64,000 bases of DNA from Riptortus pedestris (Eukaryota > Arthropoda > Insecta > Hemiptera > Alydidae), in the NCBI GenBank assembly GCA_019009955.1, contig CM032228.1:6936001-7000000 (forward strand), given 5' to 3'. A program made the position numbers and the translations under genes. The notes under the pieces were generated by a model. The model saw only the letters and a program-made list of their open reading frames with translations, searched no databases and was not told where the DNA came from. Below, in pieces: positions 42,784 through 54,660 of the stretch (the first letter of the stretch is position 1; each line of letters begins with the position of its first letter).

Positions 42784-45700
42784 CTATAAAAAAATATACA
42801 CGGGACTGAGTGCAACAATGTGGGGACAAAAATATCATTAAAAAAACAGCTGTTTTTTATTATTGAATATCGTACCTATAAGATCTCGTTCAGAGACAAG
42901 TTATTATTCTGACATGAAGTGAAAAATCTTTACCATATTTATATGAATGAAAGAATAGTAGTTTGTTTCAAATAAAAAAAAAAATTAAGCAGGAAGATGA
43001 TTGACTAGAAAACGGCTACAATTTGTAAAAATATACTCTCTTTTAGGAAAGTAGTCTTTATTTCTAGGAAGTAAGATATTCCAGAATAGTATAATGTTTA
43101 CTAAAATTTTGGAACAAAGCTATAGTCTTCCCTTATAAAAAGTAACACGTATTATATAATTAAAAGCTAAACATGAATGTAATGACCCTTATTGTATGTG
43201 TAATTATGGTAATGACACATAATTTTTCATCTAGATATGACGTCGACTACTGTTCTACCCAATCCCAGGTTTAATCCTGTCACATTCATTTCTGCTCAAA
43301 TGGTATTGTTAAAAGAGTTAAATTTTATCTGCCACATTTCTTTCAAATTGTCTCCCTCCTGCTATCGTGTTCCTACTAAAGAGTAATAGGTTCTTATATT
43401 GTCTTCTCAAGTCCTCTGGATATGATGAACTTTTTTTGTCCTTGATAAAGAGATGATTAAGGAGAAGTTAAAATCCTAAGTATTTATTTAGCCGTTAGAA
43501 CTTTATCGTCATCTTAGAGCTTCTAACACGAATTCAGCCCCAAGGGCGTAACCCGAATAATCGAATCGAGTTTGTTCCCAGTTCGAAATGTTGTTTAACT
43601 CATTTATTTTATGGAATGACTCTTGGAAAAATTTGTCATACGTATTCCGAACCATCCATGAGTTAGCATTACCTATTAGACTACTTAAACTATTATGATA
43701 TTCCTTGCATTGAAAAATAAATACCAGTTTGAAGATTTAATGCATTTATTTCAATGTTGATGTGAATTGATATTGGGTCGTTTTTATATACCCAATTGGA
43801 AGTGTGCGTTCTCACAGGAAGCTGATTGCAATGAGTTATCAAACGGATATTTACAGAGTGATTTATAATATCCTTGTTTAGAAAATGTCTCTTGTATAAT
43901 ATATGTAAATAAATAAATGTGTTTAAAGTATAGTTACTGATTTATTTTTGCTAAAACATTTATTATAGTTTATACTCTATGAGGCTGATCCAACATTTAG
44001 AGCTTGTGTGTTCTCTTCCTGTAATATATAGTAAAGGTCTCTATAGTAATTTTCAAAAGTATTTAATCAACCACCTTCCCCCCCCCCAAAAAAAAAGTAT
44101 AAAGTTATTCGAATTTAATAAAAATAAGAACATCGCTTATAGAGATTTGTGGAATTTAGTAACCTTAATATTGTGTAATGCGTATACCGTTACTGTGAAA
44201 ATATATTTCATGACAAAGCCTTATTTGTTTTCAATCTGATTAGATGAGTTTATGAGTCTTTTGTTATTGATTATTTTAGTTTTGATTGCCATTTACTGGG
44301 CAGAGAGTTTTTAAGCGTTTAGAATTACACCATTTAGCAATTACTGTCAGGATTTGAAAATGTTTATAATTCTGTAGAAAAAATGAGGTACATAGTTTCG
44401 ATTACTATATTCTTTTTGGATACATTTTTAAATGATATAAGACTGTTATTACTGACAGAATCAATTTTAAATGAGTTGTAATTTTTCAACAAAAAAAGGT
44501 TTTATTGGCTTTTTAGTTGTTTTTACTTTTAAGTATAATTATTTTTTCTTCTTGGCCAAAGGATTTAAATGAAAGTTCCTTTAAGAACTTACTGACTGTT
44601 TACGTTTAACTGTGCAATGATTAATATAATTTTGAAGTTTATTTTTTAATATATGTTTCTGTCTTTTAAATGGAAAATGCTGGGTTTTCCTCCAAAATGT
44701 TTTTTTTTTAATATTAAAAATTATTTGGTATTTTTTGGTGTTTAGCCCCTTTTCAGAAACTCTGGTACTTATATATTTTCTTATTTAATTCATATGACCT
44801 TTTCTCATGTGTTATCATTTATTTAATTGCACCTTATCCTTGCCGGTATCAATAAAAATATTCAAGGCAATAATTAAGAGTTTGAGGTATCGTCGTTTTT
44901 AATTTATTTTATAACAAAAGTTTCGAACTCCTGGAAATTTGCAATGTTAAGTTTAAAATTATTCCCCTTAGTCAATATAAATCTAAAAACCTAGCAGGAG
45001 AATAAAAAGTTATGATTACCAGGCTGGTTCTGTAACACTATTTTTTTATAGGTTATAGAGCCTAACTGGTTTTAAAATGTATATATATATATATATAATT
45101 TATTCTTTTTGTTTTCCATTTTTTTGTTTATATTTTTATTTTATATTCTTATTATATATATATTTATTTCCTTGCTGAAGTAAGCGTACAGGAAGGGAGT
45201 TTATTAGCCACACGTCCCGTACAACGATTTGTACATAACGTGTGCTTGATACAGAACTTTTTTTTAAACTATGAATAAAATAAAATATTTGTAACATAAA
45301 ATTATTTACAACAGAAAGAAAGGGGGGGGGGAAGAAAAGAAAAACAAATTTAGGTTTCAATGATGGGGAAACGTTTGTTGTAAAACAAATAAAAGAGGGT
45401 TTGGCGAGACTTTGAACAGCTTGTTTATTGCCTTAAATCATTTATTTATGTTGAGATATTGTAATAGATTTGAATTAGATTTTTTACTTTAATACTGATA
45501 GATTAGAATTAATAGTGAGAACCAATATTCTTTTTAATGAAATTGGTTGAAGGCCTTCTTTTTTCTTTTTTTAAAATCAAAAATCCAATAAATTTTTAGT
45601 TTTATAAAAGTAAACGCGTTGGAGGGCAAATTACAGCATTCGGTTTTCTTCTATAACTTTTCTTGTTGGTTTAAAGAGAACTCCTCATTCATTTAAAGGA

Positions 45701-46090
45701 GGGCTCACAGTTTTTTTTTTTTTTTTTATATTATAGCTAATAGTTTATTCTTGATTGAAGAATTTAAAGAAGATCATTTATTGTGATGATGAAGATAGTG
45801 TGCCGTTATAAAAACTGAAACACTTCTTCTTCAGAGTTGGCTAAAAGGTGTTGCGATTATGCTGCTGTCCCCATTCGCTTGGTACAGTTAGCATTCATTG
45901 TGATTTGTATTTTTTAAGTAATTTAATCCTATTTGTATATTAAATTTGTTATTATTCAGTGTGTATAGTCTTAATGTTAAAATTGTAAGATGTTAAAAAA
46001 AAAAAATTAAATATTCATTTAATCTGTTCATATGTAATTTATTTAGAATAAAATTATTAAAAACATATTTTTTTCTACTTTCATATTTTT
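42784..46090. other. About 3.3 kb of AT-rich sequence, no gene or element recognised
   Basis: Short open frames only, T-rich tracts, a C run near 44085 and a short TA tract near 45080. Compared with the rest of the window it is strikingly poor in recognisable transposons. Confidence 0.4.
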
Positions 46091-46098
46091 TTCTCGTC

Positions 46099-46600
46099 CC
46101 CCCCCCACCCCCCCCCCCCCCCACCCCCCCCCCCCCCCACCCCCCCCCCCCCCCACCCCCCCCCCCCCCCACCCCCCCCCCCCCCCACCCCCCCCCCCCC
46201 CCACCCCCCCCCCCCCCCACCCCCCCCCCCCCCCACCCCCCCCCCCCCCCACCCCCCCCCCCCCCCACCCCCCCCCCCCCCCACCCCCCCCCCCCCCCAC
46301 CCCCCCCCCCCCCCACCCCCCCCCCCCCCCACCCCCCCCCCCCCCCACCCCCCCCCCCCCCCACCCCCCCCCCCCCCCACCCCCCCCCCCCCCCACCCCC
46401 CCCCCCCCCCACCCCCCCCCCCCCCCACCCCCCCCCCCCCCCACCCCCCCCCCCCCCCACCCCCCCCCCCCCCCACCCCCCCCCCCCCCCACCCCCCCCC
46501 CCCCCCACCCCCCCCCCCCCCCACCCCCCCCCCCCCCCACCCCCCCCCCCCCCCACCCCCCCCCCCCCCCACCCCCCCCCCCCCCCACCCCCCCCCCCCC
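46099..46600. repeat. C15A tandem array, 16-bp period, about 31 units
   Basis: Single A residues recur every 16 bases (46107, 46123, 46139, 46155 and so on) in otherwise pure C. The other strand is (TG15)n. The period is 1 mod 3 and has no stops, so all three - frames stay open as Gly/Trp/Val text; this is not coding. Confidence 0.95.
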
Positions 46601-46912
46601 AAGCGATATAAACTTAGTAAAAATTGTTATTTTAATGCGAGAACTCTAATCTTCCCCTAGCAGCAGTATCCGGAATCCGCATGTTGTTTGGCTGAATGAC
46701 AGGTAAGCGGTAAGATTTTGGAGATAATATCTTTCCTCATTTTGGCAATGGGGAATAAATTAAAGCCAATAACATATAGGGCGTTTTTTTCTTTATAGCG
46801 AAACTGCCGAATAGAAACTGGAACGTAGAGCCCTCGGAAGGAAGGGGACGGAGAGGCAGAGATGTATATTGAGATAGAGAACGCAAAGGAGGCCCACTAT
46901 CGATCTGTGTGT

Positions 46913-46991
46913 GGGAGAGAGAGAGAGAGAGAGAGAAGTTGAGACCCGAGAGTGAAGAGAGTCGATGCGAGAGAGAGAGAGATTCGGACGA

Positions 46992-47026
<35 letters not shown>
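46913..47026. repeat. (GA)n microsatellite, interrupted
   Basis: Three GA runs separated by short non-repeat segments, purine-rich on the + strand. Confidence 0.9.
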
Positions 47027-47027
<1 letters not shown>

Positions 47028-47281
47028 GTATGGTTATGGATGCAAGAGTCGTCATGCAGTATTCATAAGGTCTGGTCCACAACCAGCACTGCCTCCCATA
47101 TCTCACTATTTACTCCATGCAAACACACAGGCTCTCAATATCATGAACAGCTCAGGGCTCTTGAAATGGAAGCTGTCCTCAAGGTAGAAATAAATGTGTT
47201 TGCTGGAAGGACAGATGTGGTTCCAACTCCAACTATAGAACGTCCATACGCAATAATGTGTGGCCTACAGCAAAACCTTCG

Positions 47282-47597
47282 AACATCAGACGCATCGAGA
47301 CCTTCCAATCCAAAGTCCTGTGCACCATAGTAGATGCTCCATATCATATCACCAACGACACCCTCAGTTACCCTCCATAAGGGATCTTCTTAATATCCAT
47401 TGTAAATAAAATTGTAAAGGACACCTACTCTAATACCCCTAAGATTCACTAAAATTTCCACAGGGAGGCTATCCCCAACCATCCTACTTATCAACATCCT
47501 AATCCAGAAAAGTCCTTAGCCCTTCCAGTAGGCACTTCATCCATATTGCCCCTTCACAAGAGACAATGGCCCAGAGATCTCCTAGAGAGGCAGTGTA
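47282..47597 (+). pseudogene. Jockey-type LINE RT C-terminal relic
   Basis: NIRRIETFQSKVLCTIVDAP then YHITNDTLSYPP is the end of Jockey-clade ORF2 (N.K.IQ.FQ.KVLR.IV.APW.I.N..L). After a stop, ILPLHKRQWPRDLLERQCKV matches the R.LKR...DL tail. Confidence 0.68.
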
Positions 47598-47925
47598 AAG
47601 TGCAGTGATAGCACAGGCGGCTATTCTATTTTTCTTATCAAGTGCCATTCCCTCCTTAGTTCTTGACTTCCTTGCCGGGCAGGGAGGTGGCTTGCTCCTC
47701 TCATTGTGTGGTGTGTGTGAAGGGGTTGTTTTGTATATTGTTTGTAGGTGTATTAGCTTTAAGGGTGTAGTTGAGGGGTTGTTGTTGGTTGTTAGCTTTC
47801 CTGTCGAGAGTGAATGGAAGGAAATGATTTCTCATTGTACATATCAGCACATTACCAAATGCATTTACAAATGCAGACTGTAATATACTTAATACAAAAA
47901 ATATAGAATGCTGGGTTAATGAGTA

Positions 47926-47968
47926 AATCAACCACGCAGGGGCTGCGTAAACTAACCAGACCTCCCAA
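47926..47968 (-). repeat. HINE-like 3' terminal fragment
   Basis: CCACGCAGGGGCTGCGTAAA then CTAACCAGACCTCCC: hairpin plus a decayed subterminal repeat. Confidence 0.6.
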
Positions 47969-48039
47969 GGGTTGGTAAAGCACACTAGTGTTCTCATCTC
48001 ACCACATTTTTTCTATTTATATGTAAAAAAAACCGATGA

Positions 48040-48300
48040 GTAGAAAGGGGTGGAGGGTTACTGAAGGCAGAAAGCAAGAAAGCACAAATAACTCGCTTAA
48101 TACTTAAGTTACGAAAAGACGCATAGAACAAGAATTGTAGAACGTCCATAGTTTAATAAGATTCGTTCTACAACATTTTCATATCCGATTCATAATAACA
48201 GATATAGTTTGAATTTTCGAATTCTCTTCCTCCCCCCCCCCCCAAACCCCGCTATTCCTGGTCCGATTTCGACCAATAACAAATACGATGTTTAGAGTTA
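48040..48300 (-). repeat. Divergent HINE-related core, subfamily B
   Basis: GGTTACTGAAGGCAGAAAGC, ATTTTCATATCCGATTCA, a C run, and CTGGTCCGATTTCGACC, paralogous to 12330-12600. Confidence 0.5.
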
Positions 48301-48850
48301 TTTGCCAACCATAATTGACATTTAAACCTTGGAGTGAAGTGGTTCACGATGTAGATGTAGATGTGATTTTTGTCGAGGCGAACTGCATGGCTATTACTCC
48401 CTTCCATAGTTTATAATTTACTGTTTATTTGGGTGTCTGTGGTAATTTGTGTAAGTAAATGTAGTCTGTTCATATATTGACTTTGCATAGTTTCTTACTT
48501 ATACATTTCAATAATTCTTCTTTCCTAATTACTTAACTAAATACAAATATGCTAAACTAATTACAAACGTTACTAATTACTAACTAAATTAATTAATCTT
48601 TTAAACTATTATAAAATTACATTTTTTCCAATATTTTATTTTTTCTCTATTTTTTCAATTTTTATTTATTTTTCATTCTTTTCCATTTTTTTTTTAAATT
48701 ATTTATTAATATTTTTAACTTTTTTATTTTTAGTTTTTATTTTATTTTATTTTTATTATTTAATTTTTTTTTTAAATAGAAACTAAATTGGAATTATACT
48801 ATTTCCATATATATACTATTCATGGAGTGGTTCATGATATAACAGATTAA
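48301..48850. other. AT-rich sequence, no gene seen
   Basis: T-rich low-complexity DNA, especially 48640-48780. Confidence 0.4.
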
Positions 48851-48864
48851 TAAATAAGATGTTA

Positions 48865-49126
48865 TTATTATTATTTATTAACGTCCACTTTTTGCAAATT
48901 AGGCTAATCGGGACGGGTTATCTACAGGTTACCACCCTTTTCTAGCAAGGGTGGGATTTTAGGACGTTATTTAATGAATTTCGTCACTAAATAATTTCCT
49001 TTGCCCAGGCAAGAATCGAACTCGCCACTCTAGGTTTACCATGTGAGATAAAGGTCAACGCTTTAACTCGCATGGCTAACCTAAAGCCCCTAAAAAAAAA
49101 GGTACTCGCTTCGGCGGTACATATAC
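48865..49126 (-). repeat. tRNA-derived SINE, copy 4, with extra 5' segment
   Basis: A perfect 14-bp duplication TAAATAAGATGTTA flanks it (48851-48864 and 49127-49140). On the - strand an extra segment of about 36 bases (GTACCGCCGAAGCGAGTACC then a T run) precedes the normal SINE head (GGGGCTTTAGGTTAGCCATG). The rest matches copies 1 and 5. Confidence 0.82.
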
Positions 49127-49179
49127 TAAATAAGATGTTAATATGACATGAGTGGTGGTTTACTGAAATCGGAACAGTA

Positions 49180-49440
49180 TAAAATCCCAATATCTCTATT
49201 AATATTCATGACACCGAAAATATATATGAATAATTTCTATTGAACTTTCAATAAGATTGGTTGTATATAATTTTTCGATCCGACGCATGGAGTTTGGTAA
49301 CATTGAAACCAAACTTTCGACTGCTAGAGCGTTAACAGACACACACACATATATATATACACAAACGGACCTCATTTTCATATTCGTAATCTCCAGGGTA
49401 GATGGGTCATTTGAGGAATTTTTTTTCGAAAATTACAGCA
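49180..49440 (-). repeat. HINE-like element, degenerate
   Basis: CCCAATATCTCTATTAATATTC, TTTTTCGATCCGACGCATGG, CTGCTAGAGCGTTAACAGAC, a CA/TA tract and AACGGACCTCATTTTCAT. Ends not preserved. Confidence 0.6.
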
Positions 49441-49718
49441 CAATGAATTATAAACTGGGAGGGTAAGAAGTACAAGCCTCGCAGAATTAGTTAGGAATTC
49501 AAACTTGAACATATAGATAATTTCAGAATAGAATGTGAGAGGATGAGCCCCAGGGTGACGGACATATGGTTCAAGAGAAGTCAACGAATGTGTGACACCA
49601 TGAATCCTTTTATACTGACGGATTATACTTTTTTTATTTTCACTTGTTGGGGTTAGTACTTTTGTACAGATTCGAATTATGGAAGTCAATGGTTAGTGCC
49701 CAATGCTTAATTGATCTT

Positions 49719-49953
49719 GGGGGCTCAGGTTAGCCCAGCGAGTTAAAGCGTTGTCTTTAATCTCACATGGTAAACCTAGAGTGGCGAGTTCGATTCTTGC
49801 CTGGGCAAAGGAAATTATTTAGTGACGAAATTCATTAAATAATATCCTAAATCCCACACTGGCTAGAAAAGGGTGGTAACCTGTAGATAACCCGTCCCAA
49901 TTAGCCTGAGTAGCAAATAGTGGACGTTAATAAATAAAAAAAATAAAATAATA
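49719..49953 (+). repeat. tRNA-derived SINE, copy 5, best preserved
   Basis: A perfect 12-bp duplication TTAATTGATCTT (49707-49718 and 49954-49965) flanks it. A-box-like TAGCCCAGCGAGTT (49731-49744), B box GTTCGATTC (49788-49796), a body of about 120 bases, and an A/T-rich tail (AATAAATAAAAAAAATAAAA). The duplication and tail show target-primed insertion. The head is tRNA-like, but it is not a tRNA gene. Confidence 0.87.
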
Positions 49954-49965
49954 TTAATTGATCTT

Positions 49966-50736
49966 ATCTTGCGCGATTTAGTATAGAATCTTCGATTTGA
50001 CCAGTGATTCCAGTGATGGACTCTTGAGTTATTGCACTGTGCAATAAGTAGGTTAACTTAACGCTGTATGTTGTGCTTAGTTTCGGAAAATAGATTACCA
50101 AGTGAGTAAATAAAAGTAATGATCGTCAAATATATTGTCTACTGATAAAAACATTAAAGTATGCGTATTTTTATCTTATTATTTTCGTAATAAACAAAGT
50201 CAGTATGATACTCTCGTCTAAAGAGGTACTAAATAAACAACTGATTGGCGAATTAAATGCTGTATGAATGTTAATGTTCCCTGAATGTCTAATGTCACTT
50301 TAAAATACCACATTTCAATTCTTCCGTTCGCAACACTATTTTATGGGACTAGAAAAAGTTTTACTTTATAAGGGCGAATAAAAAATGTCTATGAGATATA
50401 AAGGTTAGGAGGAATCTCTTTTTCTTGAAGATAAAATGAATGTATTGGCCGAATTGTTCCCCTTCCCAGATAGTCCTGGTTATGACTTCCTCTACTTCGG
50501 CAGGGGCTGAATCGATTATCAGGACCAACGAGGGTCTCTCTTCTTTATTGCCGATCTCATCCATACTACTCAGCTCATGTTATCCAGAACAACCCTCAGG
50601 AATATTACCCCTGGAAGCATAACAATCAGTATGGAGTGACTTTACGTTCTATAAGTAGGGAAATATGCTCAAATTAAGTAGGCCCGATGTCAAATCTCTT
50701 TGCAGGTAAAGATTTTATCACGTTAATTGTACAGTG
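49966..50736. other. Unassigned sequence with weak LTR-like words
   Basis: CAGTGATTCCAGTGATGGACTC and GAGTTATTGCACTGTGCAATAA faintly resemble the U5 part of the solo LTR at 281-790. No ends or duplication found, so no element is called. Confidence 0.3.
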
Positions 50737-51204
50737 AAAAAAGTTCTTCACGCAGGGGCTGCGTAAACTAAGCAGATTTCCAACGTGAAGTTTTACAATA
50801 GAGAAATCTGCATTCTAGTAACAGTAGTAGTAACGACTCTCTAAACAAATTTCAAGAGAGCCGAACTAGCTTTGGGGGGATACTCACGAATAGACCCGAC
50901 ATCAGCCGATCTCATCTCGCCCGTTATCCGCACCCACTTAATAAAAAGGCAAATATCTCGGTTAATATTCAAGGTAGAGGATAAATGAATATATCAATAT
51001 TTATAGTAAATTTAATTTGCAATAAGATTGGTTCTATACAAGTTTTCGATTCGACGTATAGTAACGGAGATATTTCGAATTTTCGAAAATCATCCCCAAG
51101 TCGATTTCCAAACCCCCCTCTGGCCCGATTTCAACCGTTAACGGTCTAGACCTTAAGAACGTTTATATATCAAGTTTCGTAATAATAAAACAATAATTGT
51201 GACT

Positions 51205-51249
<45 letters not shown>

Positions 51250-51464
51250 TAGTAACGGAAATATTTCGAAACTTCAAAAATACCATAAATACCACAAAAC
51301 AGCCAATATTCCTATTCATTTTTGATCAGTATATATAGTTTTGAACCGACCTCATTTTCGTCATCTCCTAGATAGGATTGATGGACAATTGAAGAAAATT
51401 TTTGAAAATTGCGTGATGAGTACGACCTCAATAGCAGAGTTCCCTTAAGGGAAATCTGCTAAAA
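50737..51464 (-). repeat. HINE-like element, full length
   Basis: Reverse copy: T run, hairpin ACGCAGGGGCTGCGT, AAGCAGATTTCC, module with AGCCGAACTAGCTTTGGGGG, core, TA tract, a local duplication of about 70 bases of AT-rich text, GACCTCATTTTCGTCATCTC and the 5' palindrome with one change. Confidence 0.77.
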
Positions 51465-51844
51465 TTGGGCGTTAAGCAAATCCCCCACCCTGAATATCGC
51501 CGCAGATGATTACTCATTTTATTCTTTATTGCTCTCTCCCTTTATGTGTCCTATTAAAATAAGAAATTTAAGCTGGATGTAAGATGTTTCGAGATGAAAT
51601 CGCGATGAGAGTGTAAAACGCTTAAGTAAGAGTGGGGGGTTTAGAACGGAATACAACCTAAGTAAATAATTACTAGTTTCATTTTTTTTTTCATTTATAT
51701 AATCCTGGATTTGAATTTTTTTGAGAGAGAAAATTCTAGATGAAGGTATTCCAAGTCAACCCTAAAGACCGCATGAGGTAAAGATATATCTCTGACCGAT
51801 GTAGACTTTGTAGTAGTCGTGACATATTGAACATATTACATATT

Positions 51845-52060
51845 TGAAGAAATTGATCGAAAACACGACATGAGTACAACCACAGTAATTGATTTTATTC
51901 AAGAGAAATTTGATAAAAATATTGAACTCACGAAATCTAAATTATATAATATGATTTAACAACGTGTTTGCAGATATATAACATAATATTCCCAATCACT
52001 CTGACAATAATTGCTTCACGCAGGTGCTCTTAACATAAATGGTAAGTGCAAGAAATCTGC
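51845..52060 (-). repeat. HINE-like remnants
   Basis: Decayed 5' end (TTTGAAGAAATTGATCG, CATGAGTACAACC, AAGAGAAATTTGAT) and, near 52015, a decayed 3' end (CTTCACGCAGGTGCT, AAGAAATCTGCTAAG). Confidence 0.4.
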
Positions 52061-52189
52061 TAAGCCTCTAAAGTCAGTCTCAGATGAAGCCTTTAAACCC
52101 CACCAACCATCCTCTCCCGAAAATAATCATTGAGCTTCCAAAATTCATCTCCCAAAATATGGCCAACGACGTCTCTGCTCTCCATATTA

Positions 52190-52409
52190 CACATTATAAG
52201 AAATACCAGTCCTGGAAGACTGCTGTCTCCCAAACACATTGCCTTTCCTCTTCAAGAACACTTTGCTGTTTATCACGCACATCGGCGAGCGAGTCTCTTT
52301 TAGTAGTTGTGATGTTCGTTAGTCCTAAGAGTAATGCCAGTAATTCTGCCGTGCATATTGCATTGTAGTCATGAAGTTTTTTGTGCACAGTATTGTCTCC
52401 TACCCCCAT
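52190..52409 (-). pseudogene. LINE RNase H fragment
   Basis: The - strand gives GVGDNTVHKKLHDYNAICTA then ELLALLLGLTNI, the start of a LINE RNase H domain (AE.LAL), then DSLADVRDKQQSVLEE in place of the SDS.S.L.A region. It carries the second acidic residue context only. Confidence 0.6.
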
Positions 52410-52730
52410 AGTCTGTTTTGGATGCGTCTCTATATATAAAATTTGACTCTCTCCGGTCTAATGTGTATGCGTGCAATTCTTTTTTACATATGGTAGTCGA
52501 AATGGCGTCTTTTTTAGTGTATTTATATCAAGGGAAATATTTATATCAAGTTTATTACTGAGTGCCCAAGGGGGAAAGTCATTATGTCTGTAGTTTGAAA
52601 TATGAAAATAAATAATTTCAGGTATGTCAGTAAATGTTTCCTTCTATCTGATTATTAGAGGTTTCTTATGCTGTAGCATTTCTTTTGTATGCCTCAAAAA
52701 GAGGGTTATTTATGTAATTATCACACAAAT

Positions 52731-52770
<40 letters not shown>

Positions 52771-52847
52771 GATAGATAGATAGTTAAATAACCTTTAAAA
52801 ATTCAGGGTACTAGATTCGTTCTTACTTTTTCTCTCTCCCCTACAGC

Positions 52848-52888
52848 CTCAACAGCTAATTTCCCTAGAGGGTAAATCTGCTAAAAAA
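52848..52888 (-). repeat. HINE-like 5' end fragment
   Basis: CCTCAACAGCTAATTTCCCT then AGAGGGTAAATCTGCT: 5' palindrome with changes. Confidence 0.55.
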
Positions 52889-53122
52889 TAACTCGAGATA
52901 CAAGTTATGAGGGGGTGAATGAGTTGAAAATGGGGCCTGAAGAATGAAATTTGTGCTGAGCAATTTGGCAGTTGGTAGTGAAGTTAAATGTTGCGAAGTG
53001 GCTGTGAAGGGGGCGGCCCCTAGCCCAAACTCTTGCCTGGAATTGAATTTGTAAAGTTGTCAACCATCTGGTCCTCCTCTCTCGGCCTCTTGTACATCTC
53101 TTCACTCCCTCTACAGGGCTAT

Positions 53123-53208
53123 ACTCTTGAGGGAAATCAGCTAGTGACGTATTCAGAAAGAAGTTCTTCAAATGTCCATCGATTATTGGTAGTAGATGAA
53201 TTTATATA

Positions 53209-53253
<45 letters not shown>

Positions 53254-53260
53254 ACTAACG
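53123..53260 (+). repeat. HINE-like 5' fragment with (TA)n
   Basis: GAGGGAAATCAGCTAGTGACG, TTCTTCAAATGTCCATCGAT, GTAGATGA, then a TA tract (53203-53250). Confidence 0.55.
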
Positions 53261-53512
53261 AACAGACAAGATTGATAATAATGGAAATGGAAGGGGGGGG
53301 TGGTAATATAACCAATAATATTTTAAAAAACATAAACTATTCCATAATAGTTATTTTTGTGAATTATTTCTCTAAATATAATCTCTCTTTAACTCTTCAG
53401 TAAACTCAGAAGTTGGAGTTTGAAATGAAATAAAATTTATTTGTTTTAAATAAATGTTAACATAATATATATACTATGTTGCATAGTTCGCAGATGCTTG
53501 AAATTGTTTTGG

Positions 53513-54231
53513 TTTTAGCAGATTTCCCTTAAGGGAAATCAGCTATTGAGGTCGTACTCATGATGCGAGTTTCGAAAAATTTCTTCAAATGTCCATCGAT
53601 CCTACCCAGGAGATGACGAAAATGAGGTCCGTTCAAAATTATATATATATATATATATATTTGTCTGTTAACGCTCTAGCGGTCGCAATTCTTGTTTGAT
53701 CTTTACCAAACTCGGAATTTAATCGTTTTATGTAAAAAGAAAGATCAAGTTCGTTAATGGCTGAAATCGGACCAGTGGGAGGGGGGGTTTAGAGGGGGGA
53801 TTTTTGAAAATTCAAAATATCTCCGTTATTATGCGTCGGATCGAAAAATTGTATAGAATAAATCTTATTGCAAATTAAATTTACTATAAATATTGTTCTA
53901 TTCATTTATTCTGTATCTTGAATATTAACCGAGATATTTGCATTTGTATTCTGCGTTTGGTCACCAGTAGGCTATGTTCGAACTTTCCGGCGAGAGCTCT
54001 GGCGGCCGTTTCTATAACTTCGCCCCTCGTGAATAGGTTTAGAGGTTAGGTCTTCCCTGGGTTTAAACTGTTTTTTGGGGCTAGAAACTACTGGGTTGTT
54101 ACGCCCTAAATAATGTTTTAGGTTTAGAGGTTTCTTACTACTACAGTTGTTATTAGGCAGATTTCCCTATTGTAAAACTTCACGTGGGAAATCTGCTTAG
54201 TTTACGCAGCCCCTGCGTGACGGACTTTTTT
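53513..54231 (+). repeat. HINE-like element, full length, near-consensus copy
   Basis: TTTT, 5' palindrome (53517-53544), TGAGGTCGTACTCATGATGC, (TA)n, TCTGTTAACGCTCTAGCGGT, core, short module (GAACTTTCCGGCGAGAGCTC, GGGGCTAGAAACTACTGGG), GGGAAATCTGCTTAGTTTAC, perfect hairpin, GACGGAC and six T. About 719 bases; a good reference for the short variant. Confidence 0.85.
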
Positions 54232-54660
54232 ATAAAAAAATTAATATCATTATGACAATTAATTTCTCCACATATTATTTAATAGCATTTATTATTATAT
54301 AATACATTAGTTGTAAAAGTAGCTCAAATTTCATAAATACAAAATAAAAACTAAACTATATATTATTTCTATGTCAAGAGAGCTTTAGGTACAATACTCG
54401 TAAGTTTGGTGTATTAGATGTTTTAGAAATAAAATGCACACACCTAGAATATGTGTGTAAAACTATATATATACATATCAACATATTTATTACATATATT
54501 ACTTTACTCAAATGTTCCAAAAAAAAAAAAAAATGTAATTTTCTTCAAGTGTCGGATTTTATGTCAGCGAAAGGGAAAAGAGTGGATTCCTACAGGTATT
54601 ACAAACTGTTTTAATAATGGTCTACCAATTTAATATTTATCTTGTTCAAGTAAAATAAGA
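54232..54660. other. AT-rich sequence, no gene seen
   Basis: Nothing recognised. Confidence 0.4.

Noticed and set aside
45993..46602. Three overlapping Gly/Trp/Val open frames on the - strand
   Set aside because: They are products of the C15A array, whose unit has no stop in any frame.
47605..47883. 92-codon hydrophobic frame MIAQAAILFFLSS
   Set aside because: It follows a Jockey relic, has low-complexity GTTGTT text and no family resemblance; insufficient to call a gene.
49719..49810. A tRNA gene
   Set aside because: A and B boxes are present but the acceptor and anticodon stems do not pair well. The segment continues into a repeated body with an A-rich tail, so it is a SINE.
49985..50340. 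A fourth solo LTR of the TGTTGCG family
   Set aside because: Only weak word matches to U5 and a CGCAACA near 50331; no coherent ends or target duplication.
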